NCBI GenBank assembly: GCA_024640225.1
Contig: JAHEFK010000001.1
Span: forward strand, 22,773-86,772
DNA from: Bacteroidota bacterium
GTDB taxonomy: Bacteria > Bacteroidota > Bacteroidia > Chitinophagales > Chitinophagaceae
Reading direction: 5' to 3'
Length of the DNA stretch: 64,000 nucleotides
Shown: piece by piece, positions 8,960-18,213 of the stretch
Layout of the letters: each line of letters begins with the position of its first letter
Position numbering within the stretch: position 1 is the stretch's first letter
The notes under the pieces: model-generated
Seen by the model: only the letters and a program-made list of their open reading frames with translations
Told to the model about the DNA's origin: nothing
Database searches by the model: none
Program-made: the position numbers and the translations under genes

Positions 8960-10468
8960 TTACCAAGATAGATTACTTGCTTTACTTTCATTCCAATTTC
9001 TATCTAAAGCGCTTACACAATAAACATCACTTGCGTCATGCATTAAATCGTCTTTAAATTCTTTTTCTTTAGTTATCGCTATAAGATGTTCATTATCTTG
9101 AATAGTTATGGGTTCGTTTTTCTTAAATCGATATACTGCAAATCGAATTTGTTCTTTTGAAGCATTCGCATGCTCCCAGGCAATAACTTTACTATGATGT
9201 ATTGTTTGCGATTTTTTAATGACAGGAATTTCGGGTGCTATAGCATCAAGCCAAGACATGTTTGGAACAAAGGCGATACTGGGATTGGCTGTTTGGGCAA
9301 TTGCATTAACTACCATTGGATTTAATTTGTCGAAACAAGAAAGACTATAAAAAGAAAAACCGCCATTACTTGTTTCTTTACGAATGCATGTAATTTCATT
9401 TTTTAATTCTGCTTCCGTTGCCCAAACCCCTTTACCATTCACCATTCTATATACGCCTAAACCATAATACATGTGCCGTTGGTATTTGTGGTTTTCCCAC
9501 CAAGGTAATAATACTTCAAAGGCTGCAGCTTTATGGTGTATTTCCCAATATAGTTGCGGTAGTGCATAGTCGATCCATTCTTTTTCCATCCACAAACGGA
9601 TATCCGCGTATAGATCGTCAAAACAGGTTTGTCCACCTCTAGTAGCCGATCCTTCAGGATCTACAGAAGCGTTTCTCCATACCCCAAAGGGACTAATACC
9701 TAATTTGCAATAGGGTTTTATTTTTTTTATTTCTTTGTTGAGTGACTTAACAAAAGTGGAAACGTTTTGTCGGCGCCAATCGTGACGATTAAGCTGTTCT
9801 GGATTGTAACTATGGTATGCTGCTGCATCATTAAATTCTACATTAGCGATTCGGTAAGGATAAAAATAATCATCTAAGTGCACCGCATCAATATCATATT
9901 TACGCACCACTTCTAACATCACATCTTGAATGTAATTGCGAACAGCGGGAATACCTGGATTAAAATAGGATTTACCGCCATAATTGACTACCCAATCTTT
10001 ATGTTGTTTAGTGGCGTGATTGCTCGGATTGGCATTTTTAGTAGCATCCGTTAAGGCTCTAAAGGGATTAAACCATGCATGAAATTCTATATTTCGTTTA
10101 TGTGTTTCTTCAATCATAAAAGCCAAAACATCATAATAAGGATTAGGTGCTTGGCCAATTTTACCTGTAAGAAAGCGCGACCAGGGTTCAAAACTGCTTG
10201 GATAAAAGGCATCTGCAGCGGGTCTTATTTGAACGATAGCAACATTACATCCTAATTGCACCAATTGATCTAAGCGTTTTATAAATTCGCTCTGTTGCTG
10301 TTGTGTACTTAATCCTGGTTTAGATGGCCAATCTATATTAGAGACGGTTGCAATCCACGCCGCTCTAAATTCGTATTTAGGAAAGGCTTGCTTTGCAATT
10401 AGGCTGTTTGCACAAACAAGCAATAATAAGATTATGAAAAGTTGATTTTTAAATTTTTGTATCGACAT
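8960..10468 (-). CDS. Glycosyl hydrolase-like 10 (GHL10/DUF187) family exported protein
   Basis: A 502-residue exported protein. Residues 1-25 form a signal peptide (LFIILLLLVCANSLIA). The GHL10 domain spans about residues 30-340: FRAAWIATVSNIDWPSK at its start, NVAIVQIRPAADAFYPS, FHAWFNPFRAL, the acidic motif AVHLDDYFYPY typical of the putative active site, LGISPFGVWRN, and WIDYALPQLYWEIHH. The C-terminal ~100 residues (VIAWEHA, IRFAVYRFKK, DVYCVSALDRNWNES) look like a fibronectin type III domain. Family members act on polysaccharide or peptidoglycan-like glycans in the envelope; the substrate here is unknown. A -7 box ends 4 nt before the ATG, suggesting a leaderless mRNA. Confidence 0.88.
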   Translation of the reverse strand: MSIQKFKNQLFIILLLLVCANSLIAKQAFPKYEFRAAWIATVSNIDWPSKPGLSTQQQQSEFIKRLDQLVQLGCNVAIVQIRPAADAFYPSSFEPWSRFLTGKIGQAPNPYYDVLAFMIEETHKRNIEFHAWFNPFRALTDATKNANPSNHATKQHKDWVVNYGGKSYFNPGIPAVRNYIQDVMLEVVRKYDIDAVHLDDYFYPYRIANVEFNDAAAYHSYNPEQLNRHDWRRQNVSTFVKSLNKEIKKIKPYCKLGISPFGVWRNASVDPEGSATRGGQTCFDDLYADIRLWMEKEWIDYALPQLYWEIHHKAAAFEVLLPWWENHKYQRHMYYGLGVYRMVNGKGVWATEAELKNEITCIRKETSNGGFSFYSLSCFDKLNPMVVNAIAQTANPSIAFVPNMSWLDAIAPEIPVIKKSQTIHHSKVIAWEHANASKEQIRFAVYRFKKNEPITIQDNEHLIAITKEKEFKDDLMHDASDVYCVSALDRNWNESKASNLSW

Positions 10469-10472
10469 ATTG

Positions 10473-10480
10473 CAAATTTA
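10473..10480 (-). promoter_or_regulatory. -7 box (TAAATTTG) abutting the GHL10 start codon
   Basis: Minus-strand TAnnTTTG match whose final G is separated from the ATG at 10468 by only 4 nt, so transcription would begin at or next to the start codon. Confidence 0.55.
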
Positions 10481-10503
10481 CAATTTTCATTTGGAGCAAT
10501 AAA

Positions 10504-10531
10504 AAAAGCCGCAATGTATATTGCGGCTTTT
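10504..10531 (-). terminator. Intrinsic terminator after the DUF5606 gene
   Basis: A perfect 12-bp inverted repeat (AAAAGCCGCAAT / ATTGCGGCTTTT) with a GTAT loop, flanked by A/T runs on both sides. It sits 19 bp beyond the stop of the DUF5606 gene on the minus strand and would terminate that transcript. Being symmetric, it could work in both directions. Confidence 0.85.
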
Positions 10532-10549
10532 GGTGTTTATAAATTTAAG

Positions 10550-11107
10550 TTAGTCTTCTTTTTTCTTTTTAGCAGCAGTTTTTTTAGCTGGTTTTTCTGC
10601 CGCTTCTTCACCTTCCGTTACAACTTTTTTAGCTCTTGCTTTTTTTGCTGGTTTTTCAGCTACCACAGCTGCTTCTTGCGGCGCCTCGATTGCATGGGCT
10701 GCTTCTTCAGTAGCTACTTCAAAGCTCAATAAATTACTTGACTTTAATATTTCATACCATTTCAACATTTTTTTCATGTCGCTGATATAAACTCTTTCTA
10801 AATCAATATTAGGGTAAACAGATGAAATATAGTTCTTAATTTCTTCGTTGCTTGCTTTTTTATGATCTACAAGGGGCTTGCTAGCTTCTTGTTCTTTCAT
10901 TTGTGAAAATAACTCACTTAATCGAATATTTTCTTCGATGGTATAGATTTCGATACTATCTAAAGGGGTTACATTATGAAGTCTTGCAGAAATAAATTTA
11001 GTACTATTGTCCGCTAAACTTTTCACGATAGCGCCATCGCTTTTTGTAGTTAATAATTGATATAAACCACCTAATCCTGTAATGGCTACGATTTCTCTGT
11101 ATTGCAT
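10550..11107 (-). CDS. DUF5606/DUF6852-type protein with Lys/Ala-rich basic tail
   Basis: A 185-residue cytosolic protein. The N-terminal ~75 residues (MQYREIVAITGLGGLYQLL, GAIVKSLADNSTKFISAR, SIEIYTIEENIRLSELF) match the Bacteroidota-restricted DUF5606 family as I recall it. Residues ~85-130 (NEEIKNYISSVYPNIDLERVY, MKKMLKWYEIL) form the helical companion region. The last ~40 residues are low complexity and strongly basic (EKPAKKARAKK, EKPAKKTAAKKKKED), like the tails of histone-like or ribosome-associated proteins. Function is unknown; nucleic-acid binding through the tail is inference. It has its own -7 box and terminator, so it is probably monocistronic. Confidence 0.85.
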   Translation of the reverse strand: MQYREIVAITGLGGLYQLLTTKSDGAIVKSLADNSTKFISARLHNVTPLDSIEIYTIEENIRLSELFSQMKEQEASKPLVDHKKASNEEIKNYISSVYPNIDLERVYISDMKKMLKWYEILKSSNLLSFEVATEEAAHAIEAPQEAAVVAEKPAKKARAKKVVTEGEEAAEKPAKKTAAKKKKED

Positions 11108-11130
11108 AAAATTGTTCTTTTAAGTGGATG

Positions 11131-11138
11131 CAAAAGTA
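11131..11138 (-). promoter_or_regulatory. -7 box (TACTTTTG) for the DUF5606 gene
   Basis: Minus-strand TAnnTTTG match 23 nt upstream of the ATG at 11107, leaving room for a short leader. No clear -33 element was seen. Confidence 0.5.
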
Positions 11139-11185
11139 AATTAATTCTCTTAATTCTTGCTATGATTATGAATAAATATTGCTTT

Positions 11186-14100
11186 TTATCTAATTAAGGT
11201 TACGTCTCCTTTTAATTCTAAAGGCGTTGGACTCGTATTGCCACAAGTACCTTTCAGGTAATAAAAGAAGGTGCCTCCATCTTGAGGTATATCGTTATAG
11301 GTGCCATCCCACGAGTCGGTAGGATTTTTTGTGAAAAACACTTCTTGACCCCAACGGTTATAAATCGAAAAGCGTTCGATGGTAATATCGCCAACGAATT
11401 TAATTCGGAATCGATCATTATTGCCATCATTGTTTGGAGTAAATGCATTGGGTATAAATGGCAAACAACAATTGTCGAAACGAACAGTAGCCGTAGCCGT
11501 ATCTTTGCAATTGTGTGCATCTTGAACATAGAGCACATACACGCCATTTGTCAAATTAAAAATTGACGGGTCATTAGAAAAAGGATTCCAAGTATAAGCA
11601 TAGGGCTGAGTACCACCTTGTACGATACTTACTATGCTTGCATTAGCATTGCCAACACAATTATTGTTAGTTACCTGTAATTGAATTTGCAAAGAATCTG
11701 GACTAGGTATTTGTATGAGCGTATCATGTAGGCAATTCTTACTGTCTTTTACTTTTATAGTATAAGCTCCTGCAAATAAATTACTAAAGGTATTTTGACT
11801 GGAATACAAAGTGGCAGGTACCATTAGATAAAGATAAGAGGGCTTTCCGCCACTAGCTGCAATAGTCACTTGGCCATCTTTATAACCATAACAAGAAACG
11901 GGTGTAATAGTTACATTTGGAAAAGTTAGGGGTGGTAATTCTGTTATGGTTACGGTAGTATCTTTAATACAACCATTGGCATCTTTAATCGTTAAGGTAT
12001 AGGTGCCGGCACCTATAGTTGTAAATACATTATTCGATCCGAAATTCACGCCATCTATGGAATAGGTATATGGAGCTATGCCCCCTGTTCCATTTACACT
12101 TGCCACCCCATCTTTATATCCAGGACAGGTAGCATTGGTTAGTGGCGCGTTAATTATTTTAATTTCGGTAGGCTGTGCAATACTAATGGTAGTGTCTTTA
12201 ATACAGTTGTTATTATCACTTACGTGTACAACATGTGTACCTGCATTTAAGCCTGTTAATATATTAGATGCCTGATATGGATTGGCATCAAATGCATAGG
12301 TATATGTAGGTGTGCCACCAGAAGCAGAGATGGTTGCCGTGCCTGAATTATCGCCAAAACATAAAACAGGAGTAGTGGTTAGGGTTATTTGAACTGGACT
12401 AGGATTAACTAAACTCACGGTGGTATCTTTTGTACATCCCTTAGAATCGATTACATGCAATACATAAGTGCCAGCTAATAAAGCCGTAAAATTATTTGTA
12501 GGTCCAAAGGTGTTGGAGTTATATGCATAGCTATAGCCTGGTGTGCCTCCAGAACCCGTTACAAGTAGGCTACCTGTGTTACCGCCATTACAAAGCGGAT
12601 TGGTTAGGGTTACTTGCACTGCTACCGGCGGAGGAGCAGTAATGGAAACAGTAGTATCCTTAATACAACCGTTTATGTCTTTTACATGAATCGTATAGCT
12701 ACCCGTACTTAGATTGGAGAATACATTGCTAAGGTTATAAGTACTGGTGTTAATTGCATACGTATAAGGAGCTATGCCGGCATTGCCATTAGCAATAATA
12801 ACGCCATTGCTTAATCCATTACAAGAAATATTCGTAGTGCTTACTGTAGCGCCTACTATAATAGAATCTTGAATAGTAAGGGTAGTATCTTTGATGCAAT
12901 TATTAGCATCTTTAATGTGAAGTGTATACGTACCTGCTCCTAAATTGCTAAATATAGCCGAATTAGAATAGGCATTAGTACCAATGGCATATTGATAGGT
13001 AGGGGTGCCTCCACTTGCTGTTAATGTAATTTTACCGGTGTTGGTACTAGAACAAATATTTTTAACAACACTAGCAGTAACTTGTAAAGGGCTAGGTTGT
13101 GTAATGCTGATAGTGGTATCTTTAATACAGTTATTGGCATCTTTGACATGCAGCACATAGGTGCCTGCTGAAATACCTGTAAATAAAGGATTGTTACTGT
13201 AGGTACCCGTGCCAATAGCATAGGTATAAGCGGTTGTTCCACCCACTCCTCCAATAGTTATAGTACCGGTGTTTTCACCAAAACAAAGAGGCTTGGTAAA
13301 GCTTGCGGTAATTCCCAATAAAGAAGGCTGTGTTATAGTAGCTGTTGTGTCTTTACTGCAATTATTAGCATCTTTTATATGAAAGGTATAAGTGCCGGGC
13401 GCTAAATTTGAAAAAGTAGCATTGCTTCCCCAGGCATTGGTACCAATGGCGTATTGATAGGTAGGTGTGCCACCCGTAGTGCTTATGGCAACGCTTCCAT
13501 TGTTGAGACCATAACAGCTTACTGGAGTAATAGCAAGTGTATTAACTAATGGGTTGGGTTGCGTAATGGTAATAAGCGTATCTAAATAGCATCCATTAAC
13601 ATCTTTTACATGAAATAAAAAGGTATTCGCACTGAGGTTTACATAGGTAGTAGCAGCGGTGTATATTCCACTACCTAATGCATAAGAATAGGGGCTTGTG
13701 CCACTATTGCCAACGATGCTTACGGTACCTAAACTTTGTCCAAAACAAAGATTGTTGGTAGTGCTTACGGTAGCATGTACATTAATAGAATCTAATAAAG
13801 TAACCGTAGTATCTCTAATACAATTCACAGCATCTTTTATATGAATAACATAGGTGCCAGAATATAAATTGGTAAAAATATTGTTGGCACTATAAGGCCC
13901 TGCACCTAAAGCATATTGATAAGGTGCGGTACCATTAAAGGCAACGATAGCTATAGCACCATTTTGAAAGGCGTTACAAGGTGGTTTGGTATAAACTATA
14001 TTGCCACCGATTGGAGTTGTGTTGGGCACCACCACTACCGTATCTTTAATACAGTTATTGGCGTCTTTTATATGAATTGTATAAGTGCCTGGAGTAAGGT

Positions 14101-15724
14101 TACTAAATACATTATTGCTGCCATAGGCACCCGTTCCAATGGCGTATTGAATGGGGCTCACGGCACCCACTACATTTGTAATAGTAATGCTGCCATTGTT
14201 GCCATTATAACAATTTGGTGCAACTTTGGTGATATTAGGTAAAATAGTAATAGGCGTGTTTAAAATAATAGTTGTGTCACTAAAACAAGCATTGGTATCG
14301 GTGGTGCGCACTGTGTATCCACCTGGATTATAAAATAAACTATCATAGATTGGTCCACTTGCATTATACTGCGTAAAAATAGTAGTAGTGCCTTGTAGAA
14401 TATTCACATGCAATGGAGGCGTACCGCCATTCGGTATAATTTTTATTTGTCCTTTTTGAGAACAAACAGGTTGTGTTACAATACTTACTGCGCTTGAAGG
14501 ATTGGGTAAAACAATGATTGTATAGGCTTGTGTTTGTTTACTTACTAATGGGCATCCGTTGTCTTCATAAGTAATAAAAAAGGTATAGGTACCTGGAGTG
14601 GCTGTAGCTAAATTCCAACTAAACGCACCTATTGGATTCGTTGTGTTGTTATTGCTGATGCTGAAGGTAGCACCCAATGGCAATCCATTAGCAGCCACAT
14701 TAATGGTATTGCCATCAATATCAGTTGGATTGATATTAAAGGTAAGTGTACCATTACTTTTACAAATTTTTATCGTAGTGGTGTCAATTAATGTAGAGCC
14801 AGCCGAATTGTTAGAGATATTACCTACAGGAGGATTGTTATTACAATTATTGATAACAACAAATGTCATTTCGCGCATACTCGTGCCAACCAATACTCCA
14901 TTTTTATATTCTTCCACTTGTCCTACTACCAAACTTTTTTGTACGGCATTTGGTGTGAAATTTAATTGACCATTGGCATTGTTGAAATTGAAGGCACCTG
15001 CAGCGGTAGCTAAAGGCGCTGCGCCTGTAAATGGCACAACATACGTAACCGTTCCAGCAGGTTCTAGGCCGTTTACTAAACTAAAATTCAAAGAATCTGA
15101 GTTGGGATCAATAGCACCAGGATTATAAGCAGCTGGTTTATTGATACAGAAAAAGGGTGTTGGGATAGTGGTATAAACAGGAGACGAATTGGGCCCACTT
15201 AGATTATTTAATGTAGCTATTAAGGAAATAATACTGCCTGTTGTAGGGCCAATCGTAATATTAGTAATGCTATTGCTTCGGCCTGCAGAGCTATTACCCA
15301 TTACCCCATTAAATTGAAATACCCAATTAGCCGAAAGGGCATTTAAAGTAACATTAGCTGCATAGATAAAGCGTTTTACCCCTGGGATAGTACTTAATGG
15401 ATTAGAACAAACTGTGTTATTGATCTGATTATCACAAACGGGCGTTACTTCTACGTTAGAACCTGCTTGAATGGTGAGCGTTAGGGTGTCATACGAATTA
15501 CCATTGTTGTATACAACAACCTGTGGTTGAGAACCCGGAAAAGAGGGGTAAGAGGTGCCGGAACAATCACCATAAACTACCAAGTAGACCTTGTAGGTAT
15601 TGCCAATTACATGTGAATAATAAAAATCTGCCCCATAAAAGTGAGAGGCTTTCGATACTTTATTAACAAGTAAAAAAGATAAAATAAAGGACAAGCTGAG
15701 CAATATGCGTTTATATACATTCAT
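11186..15724 (-). CDS. Giant SprB-repeat adhesin with T9SS type B sorting domain
   Basis: A 1512-residue secreted protein. A signal peptide (ILLSLSFILSFLLVNKVSKA) is followed by a ~270-residue N-terminal module beginning SHFYGADFYYSHV, a start seen in other large Bacteroidota surface proteins. Next comes a cadherin-like domain (residues ~300-405, NPTDIDGNTINV, GTYTFFITYEDNGCP). Then about 13 SprB-type repeats of ~76 residues follow, each with a C-x-G-x-N-G start, Y-x-Y-A-I-G-x-x-x-Y centre and GTYT-x-H-I-K-D-A-N-N-C end. The last 94 residues are the type B T9SS domain (IPNAFTPNNDGNNDRF, IYNRWGQEVFF, WDGTYNDIPQDGG). SprB repeats are named after the gliding adhesin SprB, so a surface adhesin is inferred; gliding itself is not shown. 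A minus-strand -7 box lies 66 nt upstream. Confidence 0.9.
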   Translation of the reverse strand: MNVYKRILLSLSFILSFLLVNKVSKASHFYGADFYYSHVIGNTYKVYLVVYGDCSGTSYPSFPGSQPQVVVYNNGNSYDTLTLTIQAGSNVEVTPVCDNQINNTVCSNPLSTIPGVKRFIYAANVTLNALSANWVFQFNGVMGNSSAGRSNSITNITIGPTTGSIISLIATLNNLSGPNSSPVYTTIPTPFFCINKPAAYNPGAIDPNSDSLNFSLVNGLEPAGTVTYVVPFTGAAPLATAAGAFNFNNANGQLNFTPNAVQKSLVVGQVEEYKNGVLVGTSMREMTFVVINNCNNNPPVGNISNNSAGSTLIDTTTIKICKSNGTLTFNINPTDIDGNTINVAANGLPLGATFSISNNNTTNPIGAFSWNLATATPGTYTFFITYEDNGCPLVSKQTQAYTIIVLPNPSSAVSIVTQPVCSQKGQIKIIPNGGTPPLHVNILQGTTTIFTQYNASGPIYDSLFYNPGGYTVRTTDTNACFSDTTIILNTPITILPNITKVAPNCYNGNNGSITITNVVGAVSPIQYAIGTGAYGSNNVFSNLTPGTYTIHIKDANNCIKDTVVVVPNTTPIGGNIVYTKPPCNAFQNGAIAIVAFNGTAPYQYALGAGPYSANNIFTNLYSGTYVIHIKDAVNCIRDTTVTLLDSINVHATVSTTNNLCFGQSLGTVSIVGNSGTSPYSYALGSGIYTAATTYVNLSANTFLFHVKDVNGCYLDTLITITQPNPLVNTLAITPVSCYGLNNGSVAISTTGGTPTYQYAIGTNAWGSNATFSNLAPGTYTFHIKDANNCSKDTTATITQPSLLGITASFTKPLCFGENTGTITIGGVGGTTAYTYAIGTGTYSNNPLFTGISAGTYVLHVKDANNCIKDTTISITQPSPLQVTASVVKNICSSTNTGKITLTASGGTPTYQYAIGTNAYSNSAIFSNLGAGTYTLHIKDANNCIKDTTLTIQDSIIVGATVSTTNISCNGLSNGVIIANGNAGIAPYTYAINTSTYNLSNVFSNLSTGSYTIHVKDINGCIKDTTVSITAPPPVAVQVTLTNPLCNGGNTGSLLVTGSGGTPGYSYAYNSNTFGPTNNFTALLAGTYVLHVIDSKGCTKDTTVSLVNPSPVQITLTTTPVLCFGDNSGTATISASGGTPTYTYAFDANPYQASNILTGLNAGTHVVHVSDNNNCIKDTTISIAQPTEIKIINAPLTNATCPGYKDGVASVNGTGGIAPYTYSIDGVNFGSNNVFTTIGAGTYTLTIKDANGCIKDTTVTITELPPLTFPNVTITPVSCYGYKDGQVTIAASGGKPSYLYLMVPATLYSSQNTFSNLFAGAYTIKVKDSKNCLHDTLIQIPSPDSLQIQLQVTNNNCVGNANASIVSIVQGGTQPYAYTWNPFSNDPSIFNLTNGVYVLYVQDAHNCKDTATATVRFDNCCLPFIPNAFTPNNDGNNDRFRIKFVGDITIERFSIYNRWGQEVFFTKNPTDSWDGTYNDIPQDGGTFFYYLKGTCGNTSPTPLELKGDVTLIR
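11471..14510 (-). repeat. Array of ~13 SprB repeats
   Basis: About thirteen tandem units of ~228 bp; the first and last are divergent, and eleven are clear. Unlike the PKD array, neighbouring units keep near-identical DNA over the segment encoding D-A-N-N-C-I-K-D-T-T (for example around 12890, 13120, 13345 and 14045), which suggests recent duplication or ongoing gene conversion. Confidence 0.85.
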
Positions 15725-15790
15725 CTGACGAAAAATAAAAAAGTAGAATAAATCTAGGTTTTGTAAAAGTTGATTGGTTTTCCCTACCTA

Positions 15791-15798
15791 CAAAAATA
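15791..15798 (-). promoter_or_regulatory. -7 box (TATTTTTG) upstream of the SprB-repeat gene
   Basis: Minus-strand TAnnTTTG match in the 128-bp gap between the flippase and adhesin genes, 66 nt upstream of the ATG at 15724. It implies a leader of about 60 nt. No further structure was recognised in this gap. Confidence 0.45.
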
Positions 15799-15852
15799 GA
15801 CAATTAAATGCTCTAAAGTGTTGGAAAAATAGATGGATTCTTTTCTGTAAGG

Positions 15853-17343
15853 TTAAAATAAACGACGAGAAGACTTGATTTTAATGATAAAATCATTAAA
15901 GTCAGGAACTAAATTAAATTTGTAAATACTTCCTAAAAACAATAGCAGCCCAAGAAGGCTACGTAAGCAAAGATCAATATATACATTTCCAATTGTTGGT
16001 ATCAACTGAAATACTGATACTATAACTAAGCCAGTTAATATGGTGAAAAAACTATTTTTTGTAAAAGGCTCTAGTTGCAGTTTTTGTTTAACAAGCAGGT
16101 ACTTACCTATATTAAAAATACACAACGCAATACTCGTAGCCCATGCCGCACCATATACACCATAAAGGGGAATGCTAATTCTATTGAATACTAAAATCAT
16201 AAGCACCAGGGCTAAAGAAAGCATGAAAAATGATTTGTAATGTTTTGAAATGCTCATAATTTCGCTATTCAAACCGGTGGCCATATCTACCAATCGACCT
16301 AGCATTAATATTAATACCAAAGGTTTAATAGCTGCATATGCTGGGGGTAATATAGCAACAGCATTGTCTAAATTTATAGCTATTAAAATACCCATGCCAA
16401 CCGTTGCAAATAAAATTGTATTACTTGCTCTATTGTATACATCTTTTACTTTTTCCATATCGTTTGCATGATAGGCTTGGGTAAGTATTGGAAAAGATGC
16501 AGCGGTCATTGCTCTATAAGGAATAACAAATAAACTGATGATAAAAACAGCATTAGCATATACGCCAACATCGCTAATTCCTTGATGGGAATAAAAGGCT
16601 AACATGTTGGCATCTAAAGTACCCAATAGGGTTAACGATGCACTTAATAAGAGATGGTACCAAGTAAAATGCAGCAGTTCTTTTCGTTCGGTCTTTTCAA
16701 ATACGTGCCAATTGAAGGCTAATTGAAAATTTGCTGTTTTGTATGTAGCGATCCACCACATAGCGATTATCGGAATGCAGTACATTAATACCATTCCATA
16801 AAAAAAAGTACTGATACTAATTAATTTTAAACCCGTTAATACTAATAAAATGATAGTTATAACACGTATGATTATGGATTGCATAAACGAACTTATTGCT
16901 ACACGCATTTGTGAATTTAGATAAGATTCAAAAAGCGTTACCAAACTTATAAGCAATACAAAAAGCGGTAATAAATAAAAATATTGCTCGTTTATCGATC
17001 GATCAATAGGTTGATAATGATAGATGACGGTCTTGTGAAGTAAGGTATAAACAACAATAAAAACGGCACAGGTTATAATGGGTATTAAAAAACTCAAACC
17101 TAATAGTGTTTTCCTTTTCTTAGGAGCCTCCTGGTATTTATGAATATATACCATTAAAGTAGCTGGAGCACCCATTAATAAAAAATAAGAAAAAGTAAGT
17201 GCTTGGTTGGTAATGTTTTTTACAAAACCATAATACTGAACAGGCAATAAATAAGTAGAAATCAATACTATTATAGCACCTAATACCGCTCCAAAAAGCG
17301 TCACTAGTGTTGTTTTAATCGATTGTCTTACTACGATGCCCAT
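15853..17343 (-). CDS. Polysaccharide/lipid-linked oligosaccharide flippase (Wzx/MATE-like)
   Basis: A 496-residue integral membrane protein with about 12-14 hydrophobic segments spread over the whole length (for example TLFGAVLGAIIVLISTYLL, FLIPIITCAVFIVVYTLL, LLPLFVLLISLVTLF, FFTILTGLVIVSVFQLI). The pattern matches the polysaccharide biosynthesis/Wzx branch of the MOP exporter superfamily. Such proteins flip lipid-linked sugar units across the inner membrane. It follows two glycosyltransferase genes with a 3-bp gap, which supports a role in exporting the glycan they build. The gene is the last of this minus-strand group. Confidence 0.88.
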   Translation of the reverse strand: MGIVVRQSIKTTLVTLFGAVLGAIIVLISTYLLPVQYYGFVKNITNQALTFSYFLLMGAPATLMVYIHKYQEAPKKRKTLLGLSFLIPIITCAVFIVVYTLLHKTVIYHYQPIDRSINEQYFYLLPLFVLLISLVTLFESYLNSQMRVAISSFMQSIIIRVITIILLVLTGLKLISISTFFYGMVLMYCIPIIAMWWIATYKTANFQLAFNWHVFEKTERKELLHFTWYHLLLSASLTLLGTLDANMLAFYSHQGISDVGVYANAVFIISLFVIPYRAMTAASFPILTQAYHANDMEKVKDVYNRASNTILFATVGMGILIAINLDNAVAILPPAYAAIKPLVLILMLGRLVDMATGLNSEIMSISKHYKSFFMLSLALVLMILVFNRISIPLYGVYGAAWATSIALCIFNIGKYLLVKQKLQLEPFTKNSFFTILTGLVIVSVFQLIPTIGNVYIDLCLRSLLGLLLFLGSIYKFNLVPDFNDFIIKIKSSRRLF

Positions 17344-17346
17344 AGT

Positions 17347-18213
17347 TTATTTCAAAAAGTTTTTTAGAAATTCACGCATTTTCACCTTAGTCGTAAAAAG
17401 CACTTTAAATACTATTTGTTTAATTTTTGAACGGTTAATCTCGTTAAATATAATCAATTCATGCTGAAGCATTGTTGATTGTAGTTGCTTTAATTTAGAT
17501 CGATCTGTACTTGCATTGGCAATATGTACCACCTTTGGAGCAGATAAATAATATGTAGAAAAGCCAGCTTTTTTAAATTGATAACACCATAAATGATCTT
17601 CGCCATACATGAAAAAACGGTCATCTAATCGATGGTCTTTCAATACTAGTAAATCTTTTTTCCTAAACATAAAATAGGCACCAGAAACCCAGTCACAAGG
17701 CGTATTGTAATCGCCTCTAAAAAACTGGTTGAGCATATATTGGGATCTTACTTTATAAGGCACTAAGGCAAGTAAATATCGATTAATTTCTAAAATTTCT
17801 TTCGTAATTGACCTAAAAGATCTTGCATTATTTTGATACACGCCATTTTCATAAACCAATTGAACGCTTACTACCCCAATGGTTGGGTTTTCTTGTAAGA
17901 TTGTAAGCGCATTGACTAAAGCTTCCTCTTTAAAATAGGTATCGGAATTGAGTAATAAAATATGTGGTGTGCTAGCATGGGCAATGCCTAGATTGTTGCC
18001 GCCAGCAAAACCATTATTGATATTGTTTTTTATAAGTTTTATAGTAGGAAATTCTCGTATTAAATCAGTAGGATCATCTTTTGTAGAGGCGTTGTCTACT
18101 ACAATTAGTTCAAATAGCTCTTCATTGCAATGTCTGAAAATAGAAGCTATGCACTGTTTTGTAAGCGCTAGCGTATTGTAGTTTATAATAATGATTGATA
18201 ATTGCTTACTCAT
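17347..18213 (-). CDS. Family 2 glycosyltransferase (WbbL-like)
   Basis: A 288-residue GT2 enzyme. The N-terminal Rossmann-like nucleotide-sugar site is clear: LSIIIINYNTLALTKQCI, LIVVDNASTKDDP, NNINNGFAGGNNLGI and the metal-binding segment LLLNSDTYF. The acceptor side shows CDWVSGAYFMFRKKDL and FFMYGEDHLWCYQFKKAG, a pattern typical of rhamnosyltransferase-like WbbL proteins. The sugar specificity cannot be assigned. Its start overlaps the end of the upstream GT2 gene by 8 bp and its stop is 3 bp from the flippase gene, so the three are almost certainly co-transcribed. Confidence 0.9.
   Translation of the reverse strand: MSKQLSIIIINYNTLALTKQCIASIFRHCNEELFELIVVDNASTKDDPTDLIREFPTIKLIKNNINNGFAGGNNLGIAHASTPHILLLNSDTYFKEEALVNALTILQENPTIGVVSVQLVYENGVYQNNARSFRSITKEILEINRYLLALVPYKVRSQYMLNQFFRGDYNTPCDWVSGAYFMFRKKDLLVLKDHRLDDRFFMYGEDHLWCYQFKKAGFSTYYLSAPKVVHIANASTDRSKLKQLQSTMLQHELIIFNEINRSKIKQIVFKVLFTTKVKMREFLKNFLK

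Noticed and set aside
10442..10732. Plus-strand ORF rich in Phe and Ser
   Set aside because: It is the antisense shadow of the Lys/Ala-rich tail of the DUF5606 gene and crosses that gene's terminator hairpin.
11471..14510. Regularly spaced repeats that might be taken for a CRISPR array
   Set aside because: The ~228-bp periodic units are in frame and encode SprB protein repeats; there are no short identical repeats with unique spacers and no cas genes.
13916..14969. Plus-strand ORFs of 108 and 123 codons opposite the SprB-repeat gene
   Set aside because: These are antisense readings of repeat and cadherin-like coding sequence with no domain or start signal of their own.
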